Origin: CAVVEQ01 sp963802095
GTDB lineage: Bacteria; Chloroflexota; Anaerolineae; Anaerolineales; Anaerolineaceae
Assembly (NCBI GenBank): GCA_963802095.1
Contig: CAWDHI010000002.1
Coordinates: 62,001 to 126,000, forward strand
Direction of reading: 5' to 3'
DNA: 64,000 nucleotides
The translations under genes and the position numbers were made by a program. Below the pieces are notes generated by a model. The model had not been told where the DNA came from. It was given only the letters and a program-made list of their open reading frames with translations, and did no database searches. The number at the start of each line of letters is the position of its first letter. Within the stretch, counting starts at the first letter, position 1. Shown one piece after another: positions 53,721-62,266 of this stretch.

Positions 53721-54611
53721 TTATTTTCTCAAATAGTCGATCATCAGGCTTAACCTGGCGGGCATCAAACCAAATAATCGAGGAAGGGTATCGAGTGCGG
53801 TGGTGTGATCAACTGCAAGGTAATCCAACCAGAAAACCGAGATCGGGGAGCGCTTCAGAACCTGCTCTGAAAACAGGGTGATTGAACGAAGAAAAACCGG
53901 GGAAGAATTTATTAATGTTCGCTTCCGTCTTGTAGCTGTTAGAATTATCTCAACTATCTGCCGGTAGGTGAGATACTCGCAACCCCCGATTGGAATCGTT
54001 TGATTCTTGGTTTTTGGTTCTTCCAATGCCCACGTCAGGCTTGTTACAAGGTCTTCGATCCACAGTGGCTGAAGATTTACCAGGCCATCCCCCGGTATAA
54101 GAAAGAAAAACGGAGATGATCTCAGGATATTATCAATAACGGTCGTAAATTGATCACCCGGTCCAAAAACAGCGGAGGATTTAAATATGGTGTATGTTAT
54201 TCCACTTTTTTTAATCAAGCCTTCCGCAATCCCCTTGGCTTTCATCACCGGGAATGCAGATGCGCGGTCCGCGCCAATATGACTGAGATAAAAAAAACGC
54301 TCCACACCGGCTTGCACGGCTGCTTCCGCAAGGATGGCTGTCCCATCGATATCCACCCCATTTAGATCTGCCTGACTGCCGTAACGCTCTGTCCCTGCGA
54401 GATGATAAACAACATCAACATCCCTCATCGCAGCCATTAAACCCCGGTCATCCCTAAGACTGCATACAGCCACTTCCACTTTTACCCCGCGGGGAATCCG
54501 CGGCGATTTGGGAGATGGTCGTAACAACAACCGGATGGGTTTTCCGAGGAGGTTCAAGTTTCGAATCAGGGCGGATCCCACGAAACCAGTCGCTCCTGTT
54601 ACCAGGATCAT
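53721..54611 (-). CDS. NAD(P)-binding SDR, NDUFA9/atypical epimerase-like
   Basis: A 296-residue protein of the atypical SDR group. It begins ILVTGATGFVGSALIRNL (Rossmann Gly motif), and VVYHLAGTERYG, FFYLSHIGADRASAF and TIFKSSAVFGPGDQF follow, as in NDUFA9-like proteins and quinone-binding regulators. The canonical Tyr-x3-Lys is not clearly present, so catalysis is doubtful. Its ATG is at the start point predicted from a TGCTATAAT box, with no ribosome-binding site. The GH57-like gene follows after 10 bases. Confidence 0.85.
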   Translation of the reverse strand: MILVTGATGFVGSALIRNLNLLGKPIRLLLRPSPKSPRIPRGVKVEVAVCSLRDDRGLMAAMRDVDVVYHLAGTERYGSQADLNGVDIDGTAILAEAAVQAGVERFFYLSHIGADRASAFPVMKAKGIAEGLIKKSGITYTIFKSSAVFGPGDQFTTVIDNILRSSPFFFLIPGDGLVNLQPLWIEDLVTSLTWALEEPKTKNQTIPIGGCEYLTYRQIVEIILTATRRKRTLINSSPVFLRSITLFSEQVLKRSPISVFWLDYLAVDHTTALDTLPRLFGLMPARLSLMIDYLRK

Positions 54612-54618
54612 GGCTCAA

Positions 54619-54624
54619 ATTATA
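54619..54624 (-). promoter_or_regulatory. Extended -10 box for leaderless SDR gene
   Basis: Minus-strand TGCTATAAT is followed by TTGAGCC and ATG, so the predicted leader is one base at most. The identical TGCTATAAT context precedes tilS. Confidence 0.55.
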
Positions 54625-54708
54625 GCAGAGCATCAACGCCAACCCGATGGCATGCTTCTTGTAACATCTGACCTGAATAATTGATTTTTCTTGTATGGAA
54701 GGTAAGCT

Positions 54709-56055
54709 ATGGAAGATACCAACACTTCAACCCGGAAAAATATTGCCCGAATGGGTTTTCATTACTACCAGGATTTGGATCACTTTACTGAAAAGGACCT
54801 TTCCAGGTGGCTCCCGGAGTTGGAAAGCCTGGGAGCAGCATGGTTGGTGATCCAATCTGCGCCAGATCGCGCGATCCCGGAACCCTTTATCCGTGGATTA
54901 CTACAAAGTGGAATCGAACCTATCGTACAGATGCAGATTGCCCTCTCCAATGCTCCAGAGCAATCCAGCCTTAGACTGGTGCTGGATTCCTATTCGCGCT
55001 GGGGGGTACGATATATCCAGCTTTTTGACCGCCCCAACCTCACTTCCAGCTGGACTTCAGCAGCCTGGTTCCAGGAAGATCTCGTGGAACGCTTTCTTGA
55101 TCGCTTTTTACCACTAGCTGAATTGGTCGCCGATCTGGAGATGATGCCGGTATTCCCTCCCCTGGAACCAGGGGGAAATTACTGGGATACAGCGTTCCTG
55201 CGCTTTGCGCTGGAATCAATTGAGCGTCGAAAGCAATCAGAACTGTTTGAGAAAATGGCACTCTCCGCATATGCGTATTCATTCTCCAAACCTTTGGATT
55301 GGGGTGCAGGTGGCCCCGATCGCTGGAGCGAGGTGCGCCCTTATTTCACACCTGAGGGTTGCGAGGATCAGCAGGGGTTCCGCATCGCAGATTGGTATTC
55401 AGCCATCTCAAAATCGGTCTTAGGTAGGGAGTTACCCATTTTTCTCTTTGGCGTGGGATTACAATCCAATCCCTCCGGACCCCAGGGTGAGGTTTTTTCA
55501 CCAGAGGTTTATTCCTCATTTATCATGGATATAACTGGTTCTCTTCCGGAACCCTCACTCGAAAAAGAGTACCAGACTGGAGAATCAATTCTTCCCACCC
55601 ACCCCTCTGTGAAAGCAGCGTCATTCTGGCTACTTGCATCAGATTGGGAAAGCAAATACAAAATATATGCCTGGTATGACGAGGATGGAGAATCCGCCCC
55701 TGTGGTTATGGCAATAAAGGAATTCGCTGCCTTGCACAGCGAACCCATCCAGACGAAATCCTTACCTCCGGTTTCCACGGGGGATCAAATATTGGAACAT
55801 TACCTGCTGCTTCCTACTTATGAGTGGGGAGTGGCCGATTGGCACCTGGATGTCATTCGACCTTATGTTAAAAAATACCAGCCAACCATTGGCTTTTCTA
55901 TTAAGGATGCCTCGCTTGCCCGCCAGGTGACTGTGATCGGCAACACCCAGGTTTTCTCCGATTCAGATCTTGAGATGCTGCGCAGCAACGGCTGCCAGGT
56001 GGAACGGATCAGTGGCGATGGCACCAGTATTGCAACACAGTTGGCAGAGAGGTAA
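54709..56055 (+). CDS. Uncharacterised protein, TIM-barrel-like N-terminal part
   Basis: A 448-residue soluble protein that I do not assign to a named family. Residues 10-230 have the alternation expected of a TIM barrel with glycosidase-like segments (IARMGFHYYQDLDHF, GAAWLVIQSAPD, GVRYIQLFDRPN, AYAYSFSKPLDWG). It lacks a signal peptide or helix. The last 90 residues (HYLLLPTYEWGVADWHLDVI ... VTVIGNTQVFSDSDLEMLR) look like a separate alpha/beta part. It is followed after five bases by the FtsZ homologue, so the two are probably one transcript. A GGAAGG ribosome-binding site precedes it. Confidence 0.75.
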   Translation: MEDTNTSTRKNIARMGFHYYQDLDHFTEKDLSRWLPELESLGAAWLVIQSAPDRAIPEPFIRGLLQSGIEPIVQMQIALSNAPEQSSLRLVLDSYSRWGVRYIQLFDRPNLTSSWTSAAWFQEDLVERFLDRFLPLAELVADLEMMPVFPPLEPGGNYWDTAFLRFALESIERRKQSELFEKMALSAYAYSFSKPLDWGAGGPDRWSEVRPYFTPEGCEDQQGFRIADWYSAISKSVLGRELPIFLFGVGLQSNPSGPQGEVFSPEVYSSFIMDITGSLPEPSLEKEYQTGESILPTHPSVKAASFWLLASDWESKYKIYAWYDEDGESAPVVMAIKEFAALHSEPIQTKSLPPVSTGDQILEHYLLLPTYEWGVADWHLDVIRPYVKKYQPTIGFSIKDASLARQVTVIGNTQVFSDSDLEMLRSNGCQVERISGDGTSIATQLAER

Positions 56056-56060
56056 AACCC

Positions 56061-57245
56061 ATGACCATTTCTGTTCTCCCCCGTCCAATATTACGTACTC
56101 CAATCGCGGCGAAAATGCCCGTGCTTAAGGTGATCGGCCTCGGCGGAGGCGGATGCAACGCGATCAACCGGATGATCGAACTCGGTATCGGCGGTGTGGA
56201 TTTCATCGCCGCCAACACCGATTGCCAGGCGTTGAATGCTACGCTCGCTCCGGTGAAGATTCACTTGGGACCAAAATCCACTCGGGGATTGGGAGCAGGT
56301 GGAAATCCGCAAATGGGTGAAGCCGCGGCAGAAGAAAGCTACAGCGCTTTGAATGAAGCTCTCTCCGGTGCGGATATGATCTTCCTGACCGCTGGAATGG
56401 GTGGGGGAACAGGAACCGGTTCTATTCCCGTTGCAGCCAGGGTGGCGCGGGCAACAGGTGCTGTAGTTGTGGCAATCGTCACCACGCCGTTCTCCTTTGA
56501 GGTAGGTCGCCGCCAGTCGAACGCCCGGGAAGGGTTGACGAAATTACAGCCATTTGCAGATACCCTTATCACCGTTCCAAACGACCGCCTGCTTCAGATC
56601 GCATCCAGGGATCTTTCTTTGGAAATGGCGTTCCGCCTTGCTGACGATGTCCTTCGTCAGGGAATCCAGGGGATCGCGGAGTTGATCACCCAGCCTGGAA
56701 TGATCAATGTGGATTTCGCTCATATCCGTCATCTAATGCAAAATGGCGGTGGTGCAGTGCTTTCGATAGGTGTGGGACAAGGAGAAGATAAAGCACTTTC
56801 TGCGGTGGAAAACGCCATCCGTCACCCATTGCTTGAATCGATAAACCTTGAGAACGCTACCGGGATCATTGCCAATTTCACCGGAGGCCATAATCTGACG
56901 TTTTTTGAGGTCACTGATGCCCTGAACTACTTGCAGGAACAGACGAACAGTAGCGCAGAAATCATACCTGGTGTGATCAACGATGAGCGGCTCGGGGACC
57001 GCGCCCAGGTTATTCTCATTGTCACAGGTATAGGTGCAACAGCAGTCGATGCCCAATTTGCGCAGAAAAAATTCGTTGAAATTGAAACTCCATCCCCATT
57101 CGTCGTCAGCCAGCCGGTAAAAAGCATGGATGTTTTTACATTTTCGGATGAACAGACGGTTTCTCCCCTTCCTTCAATGGAATCTCCCGTCCTTCCATCT
57201 GATATCGATATCCCGGCTTTCCTTCGTCGTCGCATCCGTCCATAA
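56061..57245 (+). CDS. ftsZ: FtsZ-family GTPase with altered T7 loop
   Basis: A 394-residue tubulin-like protein. The N-terminal GTP-binding part has VIGLGGGGCNAINRM, the signature loop is GMGGGTGTGSIPVAA, and VPNDRLL is kept. The T7 loop, which completes the active site of the next subunit, reads NVDFAHIRHLM: the first Asp is present, but the second, an important GTPase residue in FtsZ (D212 in E. coli), is His. SFEVGRRQSNAREG replaces the usual FEGRRR region. The C-terminal peptide IDIPAFLRRRIRP is the normal FtsZ tail. Whether it is the sole FtsZ or a second paralogue cannot be told here. It lies between an uncharacterised gene and a 71-residue gene. Confidence 0.9.
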   Translation: MTISVLPRPILRTPIAAKMPVLKVIGLGGGGCNAINRMIELGIGGVDFIAANTDCQALNATLAPVKIHLGPKSTRGLGAGGNPQMGEAAAEESYSALNEALSGADMIFLTAGMGGGTGTGSIPVAARVARATGAVVVAIVTTPFSFEVGRRQSNAREGLTKLQPFADTLITVPNDRLLQIASRDLSLEMAFRLADDVLRQGIQGIAELITQPGMINVDFAHIRHLMQNGGGAVLSIGVGQGEDKALSAVENAIRHPLLESINLENATGIIANFTGGHNLTFFEVTDALNYLQEQTNSSAEIIPGVINDERLGDRAQVILIVTGIGATAVDAQFAQKKFVEIETPSPFVVSQPVKSMDVFTFSDEQTVSPLPSMESPVLPSDIDIPAFLRRRIRP

Positions 57246-57256
57246 AAAGGAGAAAT

Positions 57257-57472
57257 ATGGAAAAGGAAACTGTTACCTCGATCTGCAAACAAATCTACCG
57301 CCAATTCCCTGAGGTGAGCGGAGTGAAACCCTCGGTGAAACCCCAGGGGAGCAATTACTTGTTCATATTCCATGGTTCGGCCAATATGGGCGGGGGGAAA
57401 AAGATCGAACGGACAGTTCGCGTTGTCGCCGATGCTTCGGGAAAGATCAACAAGGTTACCACTTCGCGGTAA
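57257..57472 (+). CDS. Small conserved-looking protein after ftsZ
   Basis: A 71-residue protein (MEKETVTSICKQIYRQFPEV ... VRVVADASGKINKVTTSR) with a good AAAAAGGAG ribosome-binding site, 11 bases after the ftsZ stop. No helix or motif is recognised. The pattern of a beta-rich segment (SNYLFIFHGSA, TVRVVADASG) suggests a compact domain. Co-transcription with ftsZ is likely. No function is claimed. Confidence 0.7.
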   Translation: MEKETVTSICKQIYRQFPEVSGVKPSVKPQGSNYLFIFHGSANMGGGKKIERTVRVVADASGKINKVTTSR

Positions 57473-57766
57473 AGGGCTCTATGACGTCAAAGCTTCTTCA
57501 GAAAACCGAATTGCTTTTTTGGGATCATGCCATTCCAAGAATGTCAGAAGACCCAAGGATTGGATCGCTGAGTCCGGAATCTATCTAAAACCAGCTTCTC
57601 GAATGATCCCAAGAGATTGAAGGCCTTTTTTTCCCTCATCGCAGTATGTGGCTTTATCCTTGGAATCTTGGCATATTACCTTACGCAATCAACTTAGGTC
57701 TCTTGATGGACCAATTCTCCAGGGGGTTGGATATTTTTACTGTCTGGTAGAATTCATTGATCGGGC
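57473..57766 (+). other. Gap of 294 bases with a possible frameshifted small membrane ORF
   Basis: A 35-codon frame begins at 57481 (MTSKLLQKTELLFW...) and stops at 57588. In the next frame, from 57572, an open stretch runs to a stop at 57695-57697 and ends in one hydrophobic helix (LKAFFSLIAVCGFILGILAY). The two frames overlap by about 15 bases, so a single base change could join them into one protein of about 71 residues. Neither frame alone is convincing. After 57697 I see nothing else. Confidence 0.3.
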
Positions 57767-58474
57767 ATGTTCCTGAATATGAAAAAAGTGCTCTTGACAG
57801 GGTTTTTGGTATTCTTTGTTGCTGTGATTGCAGGATATTTCATCGCAGCGATTTCTGGTTCATTACCACCTTTCCCATCCAGGTTGCCCTTTTCGAAAGA
57901 TCCTGAATCAGATCAACAACAGAAGATCCTTTTAGTTCTGGTGGATGATTTGAAATCTTCAAACCCGGTGGTTGAGTCCATTTGGATGGTTTATCATTAT
58001 TCGAATTCACAACCAGCCCTTGTTTTTTTCCCGGTTTATTCACTTAGAGAACAGTCCTCTTACCCGCAAATCCAGGCTGAATATAATTTTAATTTTCTCA
58101 AGAATTTATCCCCAAAATTTCGGGATTCGCTGGAAGAAACCTATACCTTACAGTGGGATAGATATCTGGTACTTGATAATATGTTGTTTTCCCGGATCAT
58201 CAAACTGGTAACAGGGAAAAAAGCCCCCAAGGTACTGGCGCAAACACCAAACCAGGAAAAACCGGCAGATTATCAATTGGTTGTATTAAAATATATAAAA
58301 GCATATTGTTCCACTGTAAAATCCGGAAAGCCGGATCCCGCAAAGAATGACGATTGGAATTTGATAACAGAAGAATTTTGGACCAATATTCCACGAGATC
58401 AAATGGATGATTTCTGGTTATGGTTCATCGAGCACCCCCAAAAAATACCGTGTAATATCGTCTCGAGCAAGTAA
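57767..58474 (+). CDS. Membrane-anchored protein of unknown function
   Basis: A 235-residue protein (or 231 from the ATG at 57779). An N-terminal helix (VLLTGFLVFFVAVIAGYFIA) anchors it, the rest is external. KILLVLVDDLKSSNPVVESI resembles the first strand and Asp region of LCP proteins, but no Arg-rich active site follows, so I only call it distantly LCP-like. The C-terminal half (LITEEFWTNIPRDQMDDFW) is not recognised. No clear Shine-Dalgarno. Confidence 0.65.
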   Translation: MFLNMKKVLLTGFLVFFVAVIAGYFIAAISGSLPPFPSRLPFSKDPESDQQQKILLVLVDDLKSSNPVVESIWMVYHYSNSQPALVFFPVYSLREQSSYPQIQAEYNFNFLKNLSPKFRDSLEETYTLQWDRYLVLDNMLFSRIIKLVTGKKAPKVLAQTPNQEKPADYQLVVLKYIKAYCSTVKSGKPDPAKNDDWNLITEEFWTNIPRDQMDDFWLWFIEHPQKIPCNIVSSK

Positions 58475-58492
58475 CTTATTATAGGTATCTAA

Positions 58493-59488
58493 ATGATAAC
58501 GATTAATCGAAGGAAGTTTCTACAAGCAGCAACTTCAGCGGCAACTTTATTTGCAGCAGAGCAAATTCTAACTGCCTGCGCTGCTCCTCTCTCATCCCAA
58601 ACCCCCAATCCTACCCCCACCCAGGATCAGGCGGCATCTACACCGGTGAAACAATCTCCCTCCCCCAGTCCCCACAATTGGCCAGACTTGGCGATCGCCC
58701 GGAACGGCGATCCGGAGGAAATGACCCGCAGGGCAATTGCAGCCCTTGGAGGTATGGAAAGATTTGTTCCCAAGGGATCCCGGGTGGTGGTGAAACCAAA
58801 TATATGCGTCGCCTACCATTCTTTTGAATACGCAGCGACGACGAATCCCTGGGTGGTAGCTGCGATCGTTAAAATGGTATTGGAAGCAGGTGCGCGGACC
58901 GTTCAGGTGATGGATTCACCATTCGGCGGAACACCGGAACAAGCCTACGAAATTTCGGGGATTAGTGATCAGGTAAAAGCCGCTGGGGGTGAGATGGTGG
59001 TGATGAAGAACATGCAGTTCCAGGAACATGAAATCCCTGGCGCAAAAAACCTGAAAACAACTTCGATAAACGATCTGATCTATAACGCTGATGTTCTGAT
59101 CAATGTCCCGGTAGCCAAGGACCACTCCTTGGCAAACCTGACCCTGGGAATGAAAAACCTGATGGGTGCCATCCAGGATCCGGGCAGGTTACACATGGAC
59201 CTTTCGGAATGCCTCCCTGATTTAAATACGATCCTGAGACCTCAACTGACCATCATTGATGCAGTCCGGATCCTCATGGCGAATGGTCCCACAGGCGGCG
59301 ATCTTAATGACGTCAAACAGACCAACACTATCATTGCCAGTCCAGATATTGTTGCAGCTGATAGCTATGCGGCAGGATTGTTCGAAATAAAACCATCGGA
59401 GCTGGGTTATCTTGTAGAAGGCAGCCAGAGGGGTATCGGTAGAATGGACCTCGAGTACTTGAAAATCGAGGAGATCAACACGGGTTGA
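58493..59488 (+). CDS. DUF362 domain lipoprotein with Tat-type signal
   Basis: A 331-residue protein. The N-terminus NRRKFLQAATSAATLFAAEQ is a Tat signal with the twin Arg, and ILTAC is a lipobox, so it is exported folded and lipid-anchored. A Thr/Pro/Ser linker precedes the DUF362 domain: RVVVKPNICVAYHSFEYAAT, TNPWVVAAIVKMVLEAGA, NVPVAKDHSLANLTLGMKNL and ADSYAAGLF. Cysteine ligands for a cluster are not obvious in this part. The next gene encodes a polyferredoxin membrane protein seven bases later, so a role in extracytoplasmic electron transfer is plausible. Confidence 0.88.
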   Translation: MITINRRKFLQAATSAATLFAAEQILTACAAPLSSQTPNPTPTQDQAASTPVKQSPSPSPHNWPDLAIARNGDPEEMTRRAIAALGGMERFVPKGSRVVVKPNICVAYHSFEYAATTNPWVVAAIVKMVLEAGARTVQVMDSPFGGTPEQAYEISGISDQVKAAGGEMVVMKNMQFQEHEIPGAKNLKTTSINDLIYNADVLINVPVAKDHSLANLTLGMKNLMGAIQDPGRLHMDLSECLPDLNTILRPQLTIIDAVRILMANGPTGGDLNDVKQTNTIIASPDIVAADSYAAGLFEIKPSELGYLVEGSQRGIGRMDLEYLKIEEINTG

Positions 59489-59494
59489 AATTTA

Positions 59495-61024
59495 ATGTCA
59501 GACAGGAAGAATTCAACCCGCATTTTCCCCCATAGTTGGCGCAGGCTTAGGATCACAGTCCAGGTAATTTCTGGCTTGTTTTTCCTGGCCATTTTTTTAA
59601 TGACTCCTCAACTTCTTGGAGGAGGTACATACTTATCCATTCCCTTCAAGCTTAGTCCGCTGGTTATGCTCGGGAGCAGTCTGGCTGCCAGGGTCCTCAT
59701 CCCCGGAATCGCTCTCGCGGGTATATTTCTTTTATTCGCACTGGTTTTTGGACGGGCTTGGTGCGGCTGGTTGTGCCCGTTGGGGAGCGTGATCGAGATA
59801 TTTCCTATCCGTAAGAAGCGAGCCGTAAGCGTAAATGAATCATGGCGAAAGGGAAAATACCTTCTGCTCATCGCCCTTTTGATCGCTGCTCTGCTTAGTA
59901 ACCTTAGCCTCATGGTCTTTGATCCAATGACGATCATTTTCAGGACCTTCACATTTTCCCTCTGGCCGTCTTTGAGTTACATCGTTCAAGTATTGGAATC
60001 ATTCCTGTACAGGTTTCCATTCCTGCAACCGATAGTAAATGGTTTTGATAGTGCCATCCGCCCCGCGATCTTCCCGATCAATCAAATTGTGTTCTCCCAG
60101 GCTCTGTTGTTTTTCGGGATCTTCACTTCCATCCTTTTTCTGGATTTTTTCGCCGAAAGGTTCTGGTGTCGCTATCTTTGCCCCTTGGGTGGTTTGTTGG
60201 CCTGGGTCAGCAGGTTTTCGATCTTTAAGCGGGAGGTGACCTCTGGTTGCATCTCCTGCGGGAAATGCGCACGGGTCTGCCAGACTGGTACAGTGGATGA
60301 GAAAAAAGGTTACCAAAGCGATCCGGGAGAATGTACAGCCTGCATGGATTGCATTTCGGCTTGTCCAAATGAATCGAACCGATTCGCGCCGAAAATAGGG
60401 GTGAGTCCCGGGATGACCTACGATCCTACCCGGAGAGAAGCCCTGGTTACCATCGGGGCGGCAACTGCCGGGATTGCAGTAGCAGGCACCCAGCCCGTCC
60501 GAGCGCCTGCCATGACGTTCTTAATTCGACCTCCGGGTGTGGAAGAGGAGAACTTCATAAGCCGATGCGTACGTTGCGGAGAGTGCTTTCGAATCTGTCC
60601 CACAAATGCATTGCAACCGACATTTTTTGAGGCAGGGATAACAGGGTTCTGGACTCCTGTTTTGATCCCCCGAATAGGGTATTGTGATTATTCATGTAAT
60701 TCCTGCGGGCAGATATGCCCGGTGCAGGCAATTCCTCCTCTTTCCCTCGATCAAAAAAGACAGGTGAAAATTGGTTCAGCGTATATCAATCAGGATCTAT
60801 GCATCGCCTGGACCGACGAACGGGATTGCATTGTTTGTGAGGAGATGTGCCCTCTACCGGAAAAAGCGATCACGCTGCATCGTCGTGGAAACGGGAAGCA
60901 AATTTCTACAACGCTGGTTCCTGTTGTCAACCGCAAGTTATGTATAGGTTGTGGAATTTGTGAGACGAAGTGCCCGGTGATCGGTGAAGCTGCCATCCAA
61001 GTTCGAATTCCCCAAAATTTGTAG
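59495..61024 (+). CDS. NapH/NapG-like polyferredoxin membrane protein
   Basis: A 509-residue protein. The N-terminal 230 residues carry five or so helices with two paired Cys loops, GRAWCGWLCPLG and FWCRYLCPLGG, the NapH pattern. A cytoplasmic-type double ferredoxin motif follows (CISCGKCARVCQTG, CTACMDCISACP). After a twin-Arg-containing hydrophobic segment (RREALVTIGAATAGIAVAGT, about 310-332), a NapG/MauM-like part has CVRCGECFRICP, CDYSCNSCGQICP, CIVCEEMCP and CIGCGICETKCP. It probably passes electrons across or along the membrane. Electron donor and acceptor are unknown; the DUF362 lipoprotein is the likely partner. Confidence 0.9.
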   Translation: MSDRKNSTRIFPHSWRRLRITVQVISGLFFLAIFLMTPQLLGGGTYLSIPFKLSPLVMLGSSLAARVLIPGIALAGIFLLFALVFGRAWCGWLCPLGSVIEIFPIRKKRAVSVNESWRKGKYLLLIALLIAALLSNLSLMVFDPMTIIFRTFTFSLWPSLSYIVQVLESFLYRFPFLQPIVNGFDSAIRPAIFPINQIVFSQALLFFGIFTSILFLDFFAERFWCRYLCPLGGLLAWVSRFSIFKREVTSGCISCGKCARVCQTGTVDEKKGYQSDPGECTACMDCISACPNESNRFAPKIGVSPGMTYDPTRREALVTIGAATAGIAVAGTQPVRAPAMTFLIRPPGVEEENFISRCVRCGECFRICPTNALQPTFFEAGITGFWTPVLIPRIGYCDYSCNSCGQICPVQAIPPLSLDQKRQVKIGSAYINQDLCIAWTDERDCIVCEEMCPLPEKAITLHRRGNGKQISTTLVPVVNRKLCIGCGICETKCPVIGEAAIQVRIPQNL

Positions 61025-61028
61025 GATT

Positions 61029-62258
61029 TTAGACCTTTATCGGCTTCGGAAACCAGGTGAACATAAGGATCACAGCTATCAATGCCATAGTTCCCCCGAA
61101 GAAGAATGGTGCAGATTGTCCAAGTCCCTGCCAGGAACCCATCCCCTGCCATAGGATCCCCGCAATTAAGGATGCGGGGAAAGCAATGATCCCAATAATT
61201 GCGTTATAAGTTCCATAAGCAGTTCCGCGAAGTTCAGCTGGAACCAGGTCGGCCAGTAAAGCATTGATGGAACCATAACTCAAACCATAATAAAAACCGT
61301 ATGTTACGTAAAGTATGAAGATCTGTCTGCTCCCTTGAGCTAGGGCAAATCCGTAGTAAATGAACGCGTAAACCAGCCATCCTGCAATAATCATTTTTCG
61401 CCTGCCGATTCGGTCGGATAGCCTCCCGGCAGGGATGGAGATCAGCGAATAGATCAGGTTGAATATCGCCATCATTACAAGGATCATCACCACCGACATC
61501 CCGGTATTTTGCGCCCGCAGGATTAAAAATGCATCCGAGGAATTACCCAGGGTGAAGATTCCCGCGATCACCATGAATATCATGAAAGGTTTCCCCAAGC
61601 CTTTAAATATGATCTTAGGTAAGTTGCGTTTGCCGGCCACAGCAACTTCTTTGGCACCGAATGCAAGCGTGATTACCGCTAGAAATGCAGGAATCAGACT
61701 GGCCAACACAACGATCTGAAAAGTGTGCTCCGAAAGGTATTGGCTGTTCGCCTGGGCAATCCAAATAATGCCTGCAGCAATAAGAATTCCGACCAACGCG
61801 CCTGCTGTATCCGCCGCCCGATGGAATCCAAATGCCAGGCCGCGATCTTTTTCTTCGATGGAATCTGCCACAAGTGCATCCCGGGGTGCGGTTCGGATGC
61901 CCTTGCCTGCCCTATCCAACCAGCGAACGACTGCCACCATTTCCCAGGTGCTTGCGATCAAGAAGAAAGGTTTCGAGATCGCAGAAAGGCCATAACCAGC
62001 CACAGCCAGCCACTTTCTGGAATGAAGCCGGTCGGAAAGCCATCCGGAGAAAAACTTCACCAGGCTGGCGGTTGCTTCCGCTATGCCTTCGATAAGTCCG
62101 ACAATATTTGTTTTCACCCCCAGTACATTCACCAGAAAAAGCGGCAGGATGTTGATCACCATTTCGCTGGAAATATCCATAAAAAAACTGGTCAGACTTA
62201 CAGCCCAGATGTTCCTGGGAAGATCGCGTATTCTGGTTTTTTGAGAGCTGGATTCCAT
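61029..62258 (-). CDS. MFS transporter
   Basis: A 409-residue protein with 12 predicted helices. The loop GWLSDRLHSRKWLAVAGYGL after helix 2 is the Gly-x-x-Ser-Asp-Arg motif of MFS; SIPAGRLSDRIGRRKMI repeats it in the second half. LDRAGKGIRTAPRDALVADS resembles a small subfamily of conserved bacterial MFS proteins with unknown substrate. It starts eight bases after the stop of the sugar isomerase gene, so it is probably in the same transcript and may move a sugar or metabolite. Confidence 0.88.
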   Translation of the reverse strand: MESSSQKTRIRDLPRNIWAVSLTSFFMDISSEMVINILPLFLVNVLGVKTNIVGLIEGIAEATASLVKFFSGWLSDRLHSRKWLAVAGYGLSAISKPFFLIASTWEMVAVVRWLDRAGKGIRTAPRDALVADSIEEKDRGLAFGFHRAADTAGALVGILIAAGIIWIAQANSQYLSEHTFQIVVLASLIPAFLAVITLAFGAKEVAVAGKRNLPKIIFKGLGKPFMIFMVIAGIFTLGNSSDAFLILRAQNTGMSVVMILVMMAIFNLIYSLISIPAGRLSDRIGRRKMIIAGWLVYAFIYYGFALAQGSRQIFILYVTYGFYYGLSYGSINALLADLVPAELRGTAYGTYNAIIGIIAFPASLIAGILWQGMGSWQGLGQSAPFFFGGTMALIAVILMFTWFPKPIKV

Positions 62259-62266
62259 GAAATTTC

